Source: Wurfbainia villosa (Eukaryota > Streptophyta > Magnoliopsida > Zingiberales > Zingiberaceae). From it: a stretch of 64,000 nt of DNA. Each line of letters begins with the position of its first letter. The first letter of the stretch is position 1. Below, piece after piece: positions 49,070 through 60,241 of this stretch. The notes beneath the pieces are model-generated. The model was not told where the DNA came from. It saw nothing but the letters and a program-made list of their open reading frames with translations, and did not search any database. The stretch covers positions 131,391,272 to 131,455,271 of the forward strand of contig CM045989.1 in the NCBI GenBank assembly GCA_025175895.1, in the 5' to 3' direction. The position numbers and the translations under genes are program-made.

Positions 49070-50641
49070 TGTAGGATCTTCGGTGAGTGCTATAGGGGGG
49101 GGGGGTGAATGGCGCATTCTTGTTGTTTGACGGAATTCGTTCGTGCTTACGTGCTTGTCTATAATTCTTATTAATATGTGTAGCGGAAATAATAATGAAG
49201 CATAAACAAAATATACAAACACACAATATACAAGAACACAACGATATAACGTGGTTCGGAACCTTAGGATTCCTACTCCATGGATTGAGCTCAAATGATC
49301 TCTAGCGATGCAAATACCACCACTAATAAAAAACACTCCTTCTCGACAACAAGTCGGAGACGGAGAAACCTCGTATAAGGATTACAAAAGTAATACAAGA
49401 AATTACAAGAAAATACAAAGATGAAATGCAATACAAGTAAAGAAAAACACTTTACAAGAAGACTTTAAATGCTTATTTTTGGTTGCTTGAGAAGAGCCTT
49501 GAAGGTCTGGATTGCAACAGCAAATCCCCTCCAAATCGCCTTAAAGAACTATGCCAAAATCTTTCTCCTCAAGCTCTCTTTAAAGCTGCAACTCGGGATG
49601 GATTCCTCCTAGCACTCGACTTATCGTGAACATTAATTGACTGCTCCTGTAGCCGTTGTGAGACAACGACTTAATCAATGTTGGACAAGTTCCAATGGAT
49701 AGACCATCAGTCGACTGATCATGCCTCCACTCGACTGCCAAACACTAGCAGTTGACTCGAAAACATTCTATGCCCATGTCCTCGACCATCAGTCGACTGC
49801 TATCCATGACAGTTGACTGATCAAGCTATCAGTCGATTATCCAATACTGGCAGTTGATTATCAAGGCCACACGACCGCAGTCGAACGCCAGTCGACTCTC
49901 TGACAATCGACTGGTCATAATCCCAGTCGACTGATAAATATCGATTCAACTGCCAAGTGTTAAAAAACTTGACCAGTCAACTAGGTCATAATCCCAGTCA
50001 ACTGACAAATCTCAAACATGAGGTTTAACCCTAAGTATGATGCCCTCATACTTGCTAGATCACCCTTAGCCTAGACCTAAGCCTTCTAGCCATCTCCATC
50101 AGCCTCATGCCTATTGGATCCCTCCAAGTAATCCATGACTTGTTCATCCATATGTTAGCCTTCAGGTGCTTCCATAATCTATTGTCATGCTAACGTGGTC
50201 TATACCGATAAGGCACATTTGGGCTTACGCTGCCAAGACACACGCTTGGACTTTACGCCGCCAAACCATTGAACATATGCTGCCAAGACTCCATCCTTGA
50301 ACTTTACACTGCCAATATCAACCCTTGGACTTTCCAAATGCTAAGTACCCATGACTTTGACTTTCACTGCCAAGACTACACACTTGGACTTACGTGGCCA
50401 AGACTACACCCTTGGACTTTCCATGCAAACTCTATGTTGGACTTTCCAAATGCCAAGACTCAAGCTTGGACTTTCCCTTGCCAAGACCCATGTTTGGACT
50501 TTCCATGCCAAGTCTCAAGCTAGTCAACCCATTGCTAAACAATGGTCAACTCATTGTCAAATATCAAAACACAAACATCAAACCACTACTCGAGTCGAAC
50601 TCGAGTTTGGTCAATCATGACCTGAGTCTATTGCACCAACA
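49070..50641 (-). repeat. E0 5' LTR
   Basis: 1572 bp. On the minus strand it begins TGTTGGTGCAATAGAC and ends at tgtagg (plus strand 49070). U3 carries the minisatellite (50225-50520) and AGTCGACTG words (about 49617-49990). A TATA-like CTTTAAAGAG follows (minus strand, near 49580). It contains a run of about 12 G just inside its U5 end (49094-49105). Confidence 0.92.
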
Positions 50642-50646
50642 GTTGG

Positions 50647-51057
50647 TTCTTGTAGACTTTGAAGGAGAGTTACTATTGCATTCAAAATCGTTAAGAGGTT
50701 TTTCAATGTAACCAAATTACAAACAAGCAAGTGTAAAATTATTTTTGTTTTATATTTTTCATTTCTATTGTATACTTATATTTGGTTGTATTTGTTGTAA
50801 GAGAACATATTGTAGTAGGTTTCTCCGCCTTTGAAAGGTTTCCAAGAAAGAAAAAGAATAGTGGTGATATCACAGGTAGGTCGTAGAATTGGAACTAGAT
50901 TTTCGAACCATATAAATACTAATGTATTGTGTTTGTGTATTGTTCTGTTATGTTTTATTTCCATTGCATGTTAACATTTTGTGAACAAACACGAACGAAA
51001 TTGACATTTGATAATGAACACTATTCACTCTTCTCTAGCGATGCCAAGGTCCTAACA
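50647..51057 (+). repeat. E6 5' LTR, right part (R/U5)
   Basis: It resumes after the second gttgg (50642-50646). It ends ctattcactcttctctagcg...cctaaca, a diverged form of the U5 end shared by most LTRs here. It is followed at 51058 by agtggtatcagatcgag, a modified tRNA-Met primer site. Confidence 0.85.
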
Positions 51058-51140
51058 AGTGGTATCAGATCGAGGACTCTATTCATCATACTAATTGTCG
51101 AGGGAGCATAAAGCTAGAGGATTAGAAGGATTCGTGACAA

Positions 51141-53808
51141 ATGGAGTTCAATGATGAATTTAGACTTGACATCCGATTTCCACCTCCTTATGAATTAAAC
51201 AGGTTCATTCAATGGAAGACAAGGATGAAGATGTCCTTCTAGATGAACATTGAAGATTAGTTTGCACTATCAAAAGGATTTGAGACTCCAAAGGATAAGA
51301 AAGGAAAACCACTTCGAAAGAGCAAGTGGACAGAGGAGCAAATTGTGAGATCTGAGGCAAACGACAAGATAATCAAAGTTTTGATTAATTTGGTTCCTAA
51401 CAATATTTTATGTAGAGAAATTCAAGGATGCATGTGAACTATAGAGCAATCTAGACAAACTCTATGAGAATCCATCATCAGTATAAAGTGATGATGAATC
51501 TGAGAAAGAAGATTCATCGACTCACAAAAATTTGGAGGTTGAGAGATGCTCAACATTCGAGTTGGAAGAGGTTGCAGAAGTCTCTATCTCAAGGATTGAG
51601 GGGGAAGATAGACAATTGACATCGGAACAAGAGGATCTTTCAACATCTAGTGCCGACGAGGAACAAGCCCATATTTCCCCTATCACCAAGGAAGGTAACA
51701 CAAGCCCAATTAATAAAAATAAATATCACATTATATATTTTGTGTTGGGTATCTTGTTAAGGCTAGAGGGGGGATGAATAGTCTTTCTTCGATTCTTTCT
51801 ACAATTTTGTTAGTGGAAGCAAATTTAAATCAAAAACTTAAAATGGAAAAATAAGAGAAATAATGCTAACACAAAGATGTAACGTGGTTCAGAGATCCAC
51901 TCATACTCCATGACAATCCTTAAGGTGTTGTAAGTTTTAACTATCTTCTCCTTTAGATGAACACCAAGGTGGAGGAAACCTTCTTATAACAATGATCTCT
52001 TCTTCTTACAAGATTTGATGAATGAACTTTGGAAGAAGAGATTGATTGGAGAAAGAGTTAGAGATTGCTTGGAGAGCTTTAGGATATTTTGTGACAAATT
52101 CGGACTCTTCTCCAAGCTCCAAGACTCCTCTTATATAGAGTTTGGAAGCCAACTTTTGGGTTACCTATTTTCTCTTTCTATAGTCGACTGCTCAACATTA
52201 CGAGTCGACTAGTGCTTCACCAGTTGACTGGTAGAGTACACCAGTTGATTGGTAGGCCCTTTGATCGCCTCCAACAACTTCTGGCATGCTGTGATTTGTG
52301 AGATTTGAACGTTATAACTCAATGGTCATTCTACCAGTTGACTGGTCTTTAGATCAATTGATTGGTCTCAACCTAATCGACTGACCAGTCGAGTCCCAAA
52401 TATTCTATGCATTATCAGCTGAAGTCAGTTGACTGCTTCATAACAACAGTGGACTGCTGCCATCATAACTTTCCCGAGCATAGATTTCCCATCCCGAGCA
52501 CCTCAATTGGCTGAGCACCAGCAGTTGAGCCCCACTTGTCTCGTCTACCTATGACCAATCGATTACTTCACACAACAGTCGACTGCTCAAGCACCGCTTG
52601 ACTTTCTGAGTCCAAGTGTCGAGCACTTGAGTGCCCCTCCGAACAGACTTCTCAAGCAGTGACTGCCAATCGATTGCCTTCAACAAGCAATCGACTGGTA
52701 CACCTCAACACTGAGGTTTAATGCATCAAGTATGATCTTCTCATACTTGACACTTACCTTTAGTCTAGACCTAAACCTTCAAGATTCTTCCATCAGCCTT
52801 GCGCCTTTTGGATGCCTTCGAGTCCACAACTCCTCACCCTTTATGCTTGCCTTCAAATGCTTCCTTTAGCTTTGTTATGCTATCAGATCTTTCCTTGCCA
52901 AGAGATCACACCTCCAGGACTTCTCCGCCAAGAGCCATGCTCTGGGACTTCCATCATCAAGTTACACTTGAACTCACGCCGCTAAGACTACATACTTGGA
53001 CTTACGCTGCCAAGTCTTCATACTTGAACTTGCCAAGTCTCTACTTAGACTTTCCTTGCCAAGTCTCCATACTTAGGCAACGTTGGTGATCTAATATGAA
53101 AAGTTATTAATGCTTGGAGCAAGATTACACCAACATTTTGAATGTAGCAAGAAGGGATATTATAAAAGTAGGTGTCCACGATTAACCAAGAAGAAAGTTC
53201 AAGTTGTCGTCAAGGGCAAAGAAGAAGCCAAAGGAAGTTGATACCTTAATATGCAAAGGAAATGAACACAGTATACTTCTCATGCAATCAATTATAAGAC
53301 ATTACTGGAATCAATGTCCAAAGAGGAGGTACCTAACCAAGGATAAAGGTAGAAGCTTAAACTTAGAGGGAGCCCCTAAGATAAAGCCTAAGGTATCATT
53401 TCATAATGCAATTTTTATATATCATGATAAACAACATGCTAGAATTAAAAATTATGATTTAAGTGCTAAGTATATATCATGTCAATAGAAAATATGAAAG
53501 ATCTAAAGAGGACTTTAGAGTTTTTCAATATAAACCAAATTTGCCAAAGGATAGGAAGGATGAGAACTATCTAGATAATAATTCTAAAAAAAATAAACAC
53601 ATGCCAAGGAGAAGGAATGTGCAAGCTAGAAATTATGAAAAATCAATAATTAAAGACTTAGAGGAAGAAAACTGAGTTTTGAGGTCAAGACCCAATAAAT
53701 TCGAGAAGACCTTTAATAAAATGGAAAGTGTATTTAAAGGGTAAAATGGATAAAATCTATGATTTGGTAGGCAAGAGTCATCTAAGTCCAAGGAAAATAA
53801 GTCATTAT
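51141..53808 (+). pseudogene. E6 gag pseudogene (split by solo LTR E7, cut by E8)
   Basis: The start MEFNDEFRLDIRFPPPYEL is at 51141. A gag N-terminal domain (RFIQWKTRMKM, FETPKDKKGKPL, KWTEEQI) follows, then an acidic Ser-rich region (51532-51740). After E7 come two degraded CCHC zinc knuckles, the first reading YFECSKKGYYKSRCP (first Cys and His lost) and the second HYWNQCPKRR. A coiled, Lys-rich region follows to 53808, where E8 enters. Stops and frame changes occur throughout. Layout and sequence match the gag of E0. Gag would form the particle shell; this copy is dead. Confidence 0.82.
51743..53135 (-). mobile_element. E7: solo LTR inside E6 gag
   Basis: A single 1393-bp LTR, tgttgggtatc...acaccaaca on the plus strand, flanked by ttttg (51738-51742 and 53136-53140). 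Minus orientation by homology to the E0 and E8 LTRs. Many AGTCGACTG-like words (52180-52700), often degraded, and a short cttgg/ccaag array. Confidence 0.95.
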
Positions 53809-55177
53809 TGTAGGAACCTTGAGGATTGGCTAGAGGGGGGGGGGGTGAATAACAATTCTTCGTTTTCTACAAGAATTGTTAGCGGAAGCAATAAAAAAAT
53901 TACAATTAAAGGAAAACAAGAACACAATGCTAACAAGAATTTTTAATGTGGTTCAGAGATGATGCTCCTACTCCATGTCAATCCGTAAGGCGGATCACCC
54001 CTAGCAATCTTCCACTAGAAATCTCCTTTTGTTATAATCACCAAGATGGAGAAGCCTTCTTACAAACACTCTTCTTCTTCTTACAAGGTAATGGATTTTA
54101 GCTTAGGAAGAGGAGGTTAGAACACTTGAAAGCTTAAGGAAAACTTGAGAAGCTGAGTATGATCGTTTAGAATGAAAGCATTAACCCCCTCCAAGCTTCC
54201 CTAGCTTCTATTTATAGAGAAAGATTATTTTTGCCCGTTGAGCCCGATAGCAATCGACTGATGCATACCATTAGTCGACTGATGACACTGTTTACGAAAT
54301 CCAATGGCTTCTTATGGAGCCTGATTGCATTCATCATGGCTCAACGTCTAGTTGACCAGTAGACTACCATAATCATCAGTTCGACTGGTGTCTCCATAGT
54401 CGACTGATAAATTGACTATCAGTCTTTTTGTGCTTGTGGCAGTTGACTGCCCCATAATGACAGTCAACTGCCAGTTTACGTTCGACAGTTTAGTCCTTAG
54501 TTGACTACTAGTAGTCGACTACCCATAATGACAGTTGACTGACAGTTTATGTTCGACAGTTTAGTCCATAGTCGACTACCATCAGTTCGATTGGGGCATA
54601 ACCCCAGTCGACTGCCAACGTCTTTCGGACTTCAAGTGTTGAACACTCAAGAGCAGTTCGACTGACACAATATGTTAGTCGACTGACACACCTCAAGTAT
54701 GACTAATTAATACTTGAAATCATACCCTAAGCCTAGACTTAACCTTCTAGCTTCTCCATCAGCCTTGCACCTCTAGGATTCGATCGAGTCCACGACTCCA
54801 TCCTTACGCTTGTCTTTAAAAGCTTCCATCGATTTTGTCATGCTTTGGGTTTCTTCTTTGTCAAAGTCCGCTTAGACTTTATGCCGCCAAGACTACATGC
54901 TTGGACTTATGCTGCCAAGACCTTGCCTTTGGACTTCCTTTGCCAAGTTTCGCTTGGACTTTATGCCGCCAAGACTACATGCTTGGACATATGCGTCAAG
55001 ACCTTCCCTTAGACTTTCCTTGCCAAGATCACATTTGGACTTCTCTTTACTAAGTCTTCATACTTGGATTTTCCTGTCACTTAACACATTCACAGTTAGA
55101 TCACAAATATTGCCTAATTGTAAATGATTATCCAAACATCAAAATACATAAATGCTTGGGGCATTGTTGCACCAATA
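53809..55177 (-). repeat. E8 3' LTR
   Basis: 1369 bp, tgtaggaacctt...ttgcaccaata on the plus strand; the expected ca end is ta. AGTCGACTG words at 54248-54685 and minisatellite units at 54850-55080. Purine tract AAAAAGGGAGAGAT (minus, 55178-55191) just inside. Confidence 0.88.
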
Positions 55178-55191
55178 ATCTCTCCCTTTTT

Positions 55192-56169
55192 GATGTTTGA
55201 CAATCATTTAAGTTAGGCCTTGAAATATGCAATAAGTAAAAGCATCCTATATCTCAATATGAATTCTAACTTAAAGTCCCCTTCTCCCCCTTTAACACAC
55301 ATCAAAAAGAAAAGGACACATAACAAATAAGGGCATGATGAATAATATTGGGTATGCGTGAACATAGAGCTCCCCCTTAATCCAAGATATAGTTAATCAT
55401 GTATGAATAATATGTGGAGCAAAGAAGAAAATCACTGAGTGATAACAAAAGCTAACTTTGCACCAACAATGAAACATATGCATTTTGGGTTATGGAAATA
55501 GACAAATCTCATGAAATGCTCCCCCTTAACGTGTGCATCAATTTAATCCTACTTTCCATACAAATTATCATAATACGCTGTAATAATCACAGTATGGATT
55601 TGAATTGGACTTTTAAACCATGAACACAGGGTATTCTGCCCAAAACAGGGCCAACAGTCGACTGAGGTAGTAATCAATCAACTGTGAGCCTTGACAGTCG
55701 ACTGCCATAAGGAGCAGTCGATTGATATCAGATATTTCTGAAATCAATGATATTCAAACGAGTTTAAGAAATGAGTAAGTAATTCGGTGAATGTCCAAAA
55801 TTCATGAAACTTGACATACACATTACTCATGTCTAATACAATGGGTGAAAAATAGAAGACTAAAAATTTACCCATCATATTAGCGTATTGACACAAAATT
55901 CAAAGTAGTAAAAATTGTTAACTTGTTTGGTCAACTTGTATCAATATTATTAATGATGATTGCGATCAAGTTATTTAGACCATTAAGGGTTTCAAAAATG
56001 CTTATTAAATTGTGTCAACTCTTGAATTTTAAATAACCAATCCATAAGAATATCAAGAAGAACATAGGGATGCAACAAAAATATTCATTTCATTAACACA
56101 AGTTTAAAGGAAATGCCTTACATATGTCAAGGAAAAACAAAAATTAAACAAAATATAGATGATGGCCAT
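55192..56169 (-). other. E8 spacer between accessory ORF and 3' LTR
   Basis: AT-rich, non-coding. A short AGTCGACTG cluster (55651-55730) sits here, as it does in the equivalent spacer of E0 (38708-38785). Confidence 0.65.
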
Positions 56170-57378
56170 CTAAGACTCAAGGTCATCAGCGTCCATGGTC
56201 GTCAACTGTGAACCGCCGACAGCAGGCGAATGCCCGGGTGCAGGAGGGCGGAGAAGCGCCAGAATCTCCTGCTGTTGTCGATTCATAGCACTCAGCCGGG
56301 AAAGGACCAAGGATTGGAACTCTGGTGCTCCCGACGAAAATCCTGGTGCTCTAGACGAAGCTCCTCGAAGCAAGTGTCTAGGGTCTCCTCAAGCGCCTTG
56401 AGACGTGCTGTAAGGTCGAGTCCGGCACAACGTCATCCGCTGTAGCGGCATCCTTCGATGTTGGGACAGGTGGAGCACCGCCCACCTGCTTTCGCCCATC
56501 CTCCCAGATCATGGACCTGCCGGAGGGCTTCAAGATCGCTAAAGAAAAAGGACCTAGCATTCATGCGATCATATTTTGTGGATATGGGCTTAATGAACCC
56601 CTTTTCTACGTCGATGCCGATGGAACCAAGCCACTCACTAATCACATGATCATATGACATATGGACCTTGCCATTATTAGGCTTAATGAAGTAGACTATG
56701 CAATAAAATGTATTAAGACTGATATTCACATCTAATGTTTGACGGAATGCATGCATAAGAAAGAAGTGTGGGGGTCAAACTAAGGTCAACCCACGGGTAA
56801 CAATAGGAAGGATGCAATGAACAATGATCTTGTACAGGACATTGTCAGGAGCAAAAAGATCATTGGAAGGGAAAAGATTAACATTTAATGGACGCGGGCT
56901 ATTGTAGAACTGATTATGCAATGAGTCAAAAGAGATAGCCTCGAAAGGGGATGGGAGTGGCTCAATGATAGATGGATAAAAGACAAACTCATTCCCGGAT
57001 GGGCGACATCCAAGGAAGTCTGCCCAGATATGGGGAGTGAAGTCCAGATCACATTGAGCAACGCGAGTCCGATACCTCAGTCCATCTCTAACTAATCGTA
57101 AGTTGTTGAATAATTCCAATAGCAAAGTAGAATTGATTGGGTGTTCACAGAATACTAAGGACTCTAGTTTGTAGAATTGGATAATTCGGATAATGTCAAA
57201 ACAATTGGACTGGAAGAATTTAGGGTCCAAAGATCATGGAAAGATGAGTTGAAATTTATTTGAGTGAAAAGCGAGCTCATGGCCCGACGTGGGAAAGCGA
57301 GCATCGGTAGAGGGTTGAGGGTTTGACGAGCCCTCACTGACAGGTGGACGGACACTTTTCAATGCTATATGCTTAACT
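56170..57378 (-). pseudogene. E8 accessory ORF (plant transposon-associated domain), main exon
   Basis: Reading leftward from a predicted AG acceptor at 57379: KHIALKSVRPPVSEGSS, then after a frame change LDPKFFQSNCFDIIRIIQFY and the core domain (DLDFTPHIWADFLGCRP, NVLYKIIVHCILPIV), a break near 56770, the second half (TLDVNISLNTFYCIV, GKVHMSYDHVISEWL), and the coiled-coil/Pro-rich tail (RLSAMNRQQQEILALLRPPA) ending at 56170. It is clearly homologous to the E0 ORF at 44844-46247. It lies downstream of pol in the same sense, the place of the SIRE env-like ORF, but no signal peptide or membrane span is evident. Function unknown. Confidence 0.72.
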
Positions 57379-57487
57379 CTAAATAGGGGAAAAGAAAATG
57401 CATGACATGAATGAATGCACAACAAAGAAAACAACGGTTAGTATAGGTAAAGAAACAAGTAATCCAAAATTAGGGTTTAGGGTTTAC
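57379..57487 (-). other. Predicted intron before the E8 accessory ORF
   Basis: 109 bp, GTAAACCCTAAACCC at the donor and CCCCTATTTAG at the acceptor, with a T-rich middle. It sits at the place equivalent to the 98-bp candidate in E0 (45961-46058). Both begin near a telo-box AAACCCTAA. Confidence 0.5.
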
Positions 57488-57779
57488 CTAGGTCGCATGG
57501 TTGAAGATGACAGAAGGAATGCCTAAAGTGATGCCGAAAAACAGGGTTCAATGGAACCCTAGCTGAATGTCATGCCGCGACGGAGACGAGCTCGGAACCC
57601 TTGGGAGGAGAGGGATCACGAGCCAAAGGAGGCTTGAACGACGTGAAAATAGGCAGTGGAAGCGTCGAAGAGGAAGAGAAACCAGAGAGAGGGCGTCGGC
57701 GAAAGAAAATAAAGAAGAGGGAAAACAAGAGAGGTCGGGTCTTTGTGAGTCGATTTGGATCAGATAGCCCTAATAACTG

Positions 57780-57970
57780 CAACAACAGTCGACTGTCACA
57801 ATACACCAGTCGACTGCTGTCGATCAGTCGAACTGGTCAGTGGCTATAAAGCGTTCTGTGGGCACATCAATCACCTGCCATAAGTGGCAGTGGACTGCCC
57901 AGAGGACTGAGATGAACCTTGTTGATGCAGCCGTATCAGTCGACTGGTGGCAAATGCTAGTCGACTGCTA
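57780..57970. repeat. Internal AGTCGACTG cluster upstream of the E8 accessory ORF
   Basis: Copies of cagtcgactg and variants (57786, 57805 and 57934 areas) between pol and the accessory ORF, matching the cluster in E0 at 46370-46625. Confidence 0.7.
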
Positions 57971-57974
57971 TTAG

Positions 57975-58512
57975 TCTAATAGGGTTTTCAGCCAAGTTGG
58001 TAAATGTGTAACTAATTCAAGAAAGGTAAAAAATTCACGATATCTCGTGGACACATTTTTGAAGTCATTTTCTATCAAGAAAAAATAAGTTAAAAAAATA
58101 TCTTTTCCATATTTTAAGATTGACACAAACTTGAAATCGAGAAAAAGCTTTAAAGTTTTTCATAAATTTGTACCACTTTTGCTAATCAAGTACAAACTAT
58201 TTTTCAAAGTATGATAAACATAGTTTGAAGGTTATTTGATTTGACATTTCCAATCATGTTCTTAGAGCTAAGTGCACATCAATTGTACACAAGCCTTCCC
58301 AATGATTGATCCAATTAAGGATTAATGTCTCTAGATGACACTTTGGTTCATAGAAATGCATCATAACAAGCATGATGAACCAAGTGCATCTTCCTAACAT
58401 ATCACATGATGTCTAAGTGACTCAATACAAAAATCATGGCTTCTTAGGTGTATTGTGAGATGCTTAGAGGTATAGTCCTATATTTTCTATAGGATCATGC
58501 AAACCTAGACCT
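57975..58512 (-). other. E8 spacer after pol
   Basis: AT-rich sequence between the RNase H end and the AGTCGACTG cluster. No open frame is recognised. Confidence 0.6.
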
Positions 58513-59943
58513 CTATTCTACTAAGCACATTCTAAGTTCTCTCCTAAGTGATGAATAATCCGCTTTGGGAAGAGCCTTGGTGAAAATTTCGACAAGGTTG
58601 GACTTAGATTCTATGTAGTTGAGTTCAATGTCCCTCTTTGCCACATGATCTCTAATGAAGTGATGCTTCACTTCAATGTGCTTGGTCCTAGAGTGATGTA
58701 CTGGATTTTTGGTCAAGTTAATGGTACTCACGTTATCACAATAAATCTTAATGTTGGAGTATTGTAACTCATGATCCTTTAGAGTGTGTCTCATCCAAAG
58801 CAATTGAGCTACACAATCACCAATGACTATATACTCGACCTCGGTGGTGGATAAAGTAACGGGACCCAAGAAATTAGCATCCACCACTATTACTCTTCCG
58901 ATCCAATTTGCAACCCGCATAATCGAAATCGGTGTACCCAACCAAATCAAAAGACTTTGTCCTAGGGTACCAAAGTCCTACATTTAGTATGCCTTTAATA
59001 TATATTAAAATTCTTTTAACGACCACTAAGTGAGACTCTTTAGCACATTATTGGTATCTAGCATACATACCTGCCGCAAATAAGATATCGTGTCTACTAG
59101 AGGTTAGGTAGAGTAGACTACCAATCATACTCCTATAAAGTTTTAGATCAATTGATTTACCTTCATTATCATTGTCTATTTTGGTGTTAGTTGCCATTGG
59201 GGTTGATACTACCTTAGCATTTTTCAAACTAAATTTCTTGATCATTTCATTGGTATATTTGGTTTGGTATATGTGTATTCCTTCATTAGTTTGTCTAACT
59301 TGTAAGCCTAAGAAGAAATTCAATTCTCTAACTAGACTCATTTCAAACTCATTCTCCATATTTTTGATAATATCTTGAAGGAGTTCATCATTTATTGACC
59401 CAAAAATGATGTCATCAACATATATTTGGGCCACCAAGATATCCTTTGATTTTGACTTAATGAAGAGAGTTTAATCTACTTGGCCTCTTCTAAAGTCTTT
59501 AGAGATTAAGAAAGAAGATAATCTTTCATACCAAGCCTGGGGAGCTTGTTTTAACCCATATAAAGCTTTTCTAAGCTTGTATACGTGGTTTAGATAGTCT
59601 ACACTCTCAAACCCGGGAGGTTGTTCTACATATACTTCTTTCTTAATAAATCTATTTAGGAATGCTGATTTTACATTCATTTAATAAAGTTTAAATCCCG
59701 TGTAAAAGACATATCCTAATAGGATTCTAACCTAGTAATTGGGGTATAAGTTTCATCATAGTCAAATCCCTCAACTTGATTGACACCCCTTGCAACTAAC
59801 CTAGCTTTGTTTCTAGTTATGTTTCCTTGATCATCTAATTTGTTACTAAATACCCATCTTGTGGTAACAATAGTACTATCATTGGGTCTAGGGACTAGCT
59901 CCCATACTTGACTTCTCTCAAATTGAGTCAATTCTTCTTGCAT
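58513..59943 (-). pseudogene. E8 reverse transcriptase and RNase H
   Basis: Reading leftward from 59943: RT start (MQEELTQFERSQVWELVPRP, RWVFSNKLDDQGN, ARLVARGVNQ), then DVKSAFLNRFIKKEVYVEQP, YGLKQAPQAWYERL, the catalytic YVDDIIFGSIND (about 59415), FEMSLVRELNFFLGLQ, SRHDILFAAGMYARY, and RNase H (STTEVEYIVIGDC, YCDNVSTINLTKNPVHHSR, HIEVKHHFIRDHV, then FTKALPK). Blocks fall in different frames (shifts near 59700, 59450 and 59000). Motifs are of the SIRE type. It is a pseudogene but retains most catalytic residues. Confidence 0.9.
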
Positions 59944-60241
59944 TGCTAGAGTCCAATCCGGATCAAGTAATGCATCATTGATTGATTTGGGCTTAAAATT
60001 GTGAGATGAGAGCTATTTGACTAGTAGGAGCTCTATAAAAAGACCTAGTTCTAACACCTTGGGATAGCTCTCCTACAACTTGGTCTAGAGGATGATTTTG
60101 ATGAATTCTTAATGTTCTAGGAGGTGTATCAAATTGATTTAGATCATAGTTATCCTCCTTCCTCCTCTCATCATCGGAATCTCCTCTTCCTCCCCCTTGA
60201 TCTAATCCTCCCCCTTGATCATTACCTTCTAAGGTCAAGTT

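Larger units (their letters stand above)
19611..50641 (-). mobile_element. E0: gag + accessory-ORF LTR retrotransposon lacking pol
   Basis: The whole element is flanked by gttgg (19606-19610 and 50642-50646). The 5' LTR is 49070-50641. The 3' LTR is 19611-21030 plus 37893-38091, split by E1. Removing E1 and E2 with one copy of each duplication leaves about 8.9 kb. The interior on the minus strand has gag, then a spacer, then an accessory ORF, and no trace of protease, integrase, RT or RNase H. It therefore looks non-autonomous. A TGGTATCAGAGC primer site lies at the 5' LTR (about 49058-49069), and a purine tract (minus AAAAAGGTGAAGAT, 38092-38105) lies before the 3' LTR. Confidence 0.92.

Noticed and set aside
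44844..57378. Accessory ORF as a retroviral-type envelope gene
   Set aside because: The position fits the SIRE env-like ORF but no signal peptide, transmembrane segment or cleavage site is visible.
57475..57492. Interstitial telomere repeat (tttaggg twice)
   Set aside because: Only about two units; better read as a telo-box in the leader of the accessory ORF.
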